Assembly (NCBI GenBank): GCA_945871455.1
Contig: CAMBXJ010000050.1
Coordinates: forward strand, 1-14,148
Length of the DNA: 14,148 bases
Direction of reading: 5' to 3'
DNA from: Asaia bogorensis
GTDB taxonomy: Bacteria; Pseudomonadota; Alphaproteobacteria; Acetobacterales; Acetobacteraceae
Part shown: positions 13,371 to 14,148 of the stretch, piece after piece
Layout of the letters: every line of letters starts with the position of its first letter
How positions within the stretch are numbered: position 1 is the first letter of the stretch
Translations under genes and position numbers: made by a program
The notes under the pieces: generated by a model
Seen by the model: the letters and a program-made list of their open reading frames with translations, nothing else
Told to the model about the DNA's origin: nothing
Database searches by the model: none

Positions 13371-14148
13371 AAAGTACCGCCTCCACCGCCGCCGCGATAT
13401 CGAACAGGCGCCGGTCGCCCATCGTTTCCCCCATCAGCATCAACCCGACGGGAGCATCGCCCGCCCGATGGCACGGGATGCTGATCGAACACCGGTCCAG
13501 GAAATTCCCCAGTGCCGTGTTGCGCAGCACAAGCATGTTGATCCGGTTGTAAGCCCGTTCGTCATCCAGATCGGCGATCCGGGGTGCGATTATCGGCACG
13601 GTCGGCATCACCAGCACATCGAATTCCCGCGTCGCCATATCGAAATCCGCCACGATCCGCGCCCGCGCCGCGACAAGATCCAGATAGTCAGCCGCGCTCA
13701 TTCCCTCCCCACGGGCGATCCTCGCCCCGATCCGATAGTCGTATTCGTTGCCTTTCGTCGCCAGCAGGGATCGGTGCCACGCATAGGCCTCGGATGCCGC
13801 GAAACCGCCTTTGGCGTTCACCGCCGGAAGCTCGTCGAACTGAGTGAACCGAGTGCGAACGACCCGGGCGCCGGCCGCCGCCAAAACGCCCAACGCTCGA
13901 TCGAACGCCGCCGCGACCGTCGCGTCCATGCCGTCCAGCACGACGTTGTCGGGCACGGCCAGCCGTAGCCCATCCAGCCGAATCGGCGTCACGCCCGCGG
14001 GGGCCTGCCCGGCCAGGATCGCGTCGATCGCCGCACAACAGGCGACCGTCGGCGCCAACGGTCCTACCGAATCAAGCGAAGGCGCCAACGGCAGGACTCC
14101 GGCGATCGGCACCCGACGGGCGGTGGGCTTATAGCCGACAACGCCACA
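13369..14148 (-). CDS. Amidase-signature family enzyme, C-terminal part
   Basis: The frame enters from the right edge and ends at the TAG at 13369-13371, giving 259 C-terminal residues. At the edge the frame reads CGVVGYKPTARRVPIAGVLP, then LAPSLDSVGPLAPTV, which is the conserved segment just after the Ser-cisSer-Lys centre of amidase-signature enzymes. The catalytic residues themselves lie beyond the window. Further family features are DVLVMPTVPIIAPRI near the middle and a late segment with SIPCHRAGDAPVGLMLMG. These enzymes hydrolyse amides such as allophanate, aryl or alkyl amides. The layout is like AtzF/allophanate hydrolase, but the substrate cannot be assigned from this part. It converges with the toxin-antitoxin operon. 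Confidence 0.9.
   Translation of the reverse strand, partial: CGVVGYKPTARRVPIAGVLPLAPSLDSVGPLAPTVACCAAIDAILAGQAPAGVTPIRLDGLRLAVPDNVVLDGMDATVAAAFDRALGVLAAAGARVVRTRFTQFDELPAVNAKGGFAASEAYAWHRSLLATKGNEYDYRIGARIARGEGMSAADYLDLVAARARIVADFDMATREFDVLVMPTVPIIAPRIADLDDERAYNRINMLVLRNTALGNFLDRCSISIPCHRAGDAPVGLMLMGETMGDRRLFDIAAAVEAVL

Overview
This is a GC-rich, gene-dense bacterial chromosome segment. The order trigger factor - ClpP - ClpX - Lon - HU, a tRNA-Leu just before tig, a glycerate kinase/pyruvate kinase pair and the protein sequences themselves point to an alphaproteobacterium, most likely Rhodospirillales and perhaps Acetobacteraceae. The taxonomic call is inferred from gene order and protein style, not from a marker gene.

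Layout. (1) 1-1678, plus strand: the 3' end of a glycerate 2-kinase (MOFRL/TtuD type), then a complete pyruvate kinase. Together with enolase they would carry glycerate through 2-phosphoglycerate and PEP to pyruvate. (2) 1679-8798, minus strand: a proteostasis block, read from right to left as tRNA-Leu(UAG), tig, clpP, clpX, lon, hupB, tRNA-Val(UAC). It holds the ribosome-bound chaperone, both halves of the ClpXP protease, the Lon protease and the HU nucleoid protein. Sequences resembling alphaproteobacterial heat-shock (RpoH) promoters precede lon and clpP. GC hairpins sit in the clpP and clpX leaders, and three copies of a 26-bp repeat cover the tig stop codon. (3) 8977-11303: an IclR-family regulator (plus) facing a mandelate racemase/muconate lactonizing enzyme-type acid-sugar dehydratase (minus), which looks like a small catabolic module of unknown substrate. 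(4) 11452-12543, plus: an exported SGNH/GDSL hydrolase translationally coupled to a DUF1330 protein. (5) 12557-13319, plus: a RelE/HigB-like toxin and overlapping XRE antitoxin with their own promoter and a palindrome in its spacer. (6) 13369-14148, minus: the C-terminal part of an amidase-signature enzyme cut by the window edge.

How it fits together. The central block is core housekeeping, conserved in order across many Proteobacteria. The accessory part is 9.0-14.1 kb, where the IclR/dehydratase pair and the toxin-antitoxin pair are the recognisable modules. I did not find a convincingly new multi-gene system. The best leads are regulatory: the 26-bp repeat at the tig end, the leader hairpins and heat-shock-like promoters of the protease genes, and the operator-like palindromes at the three accessory promoters.
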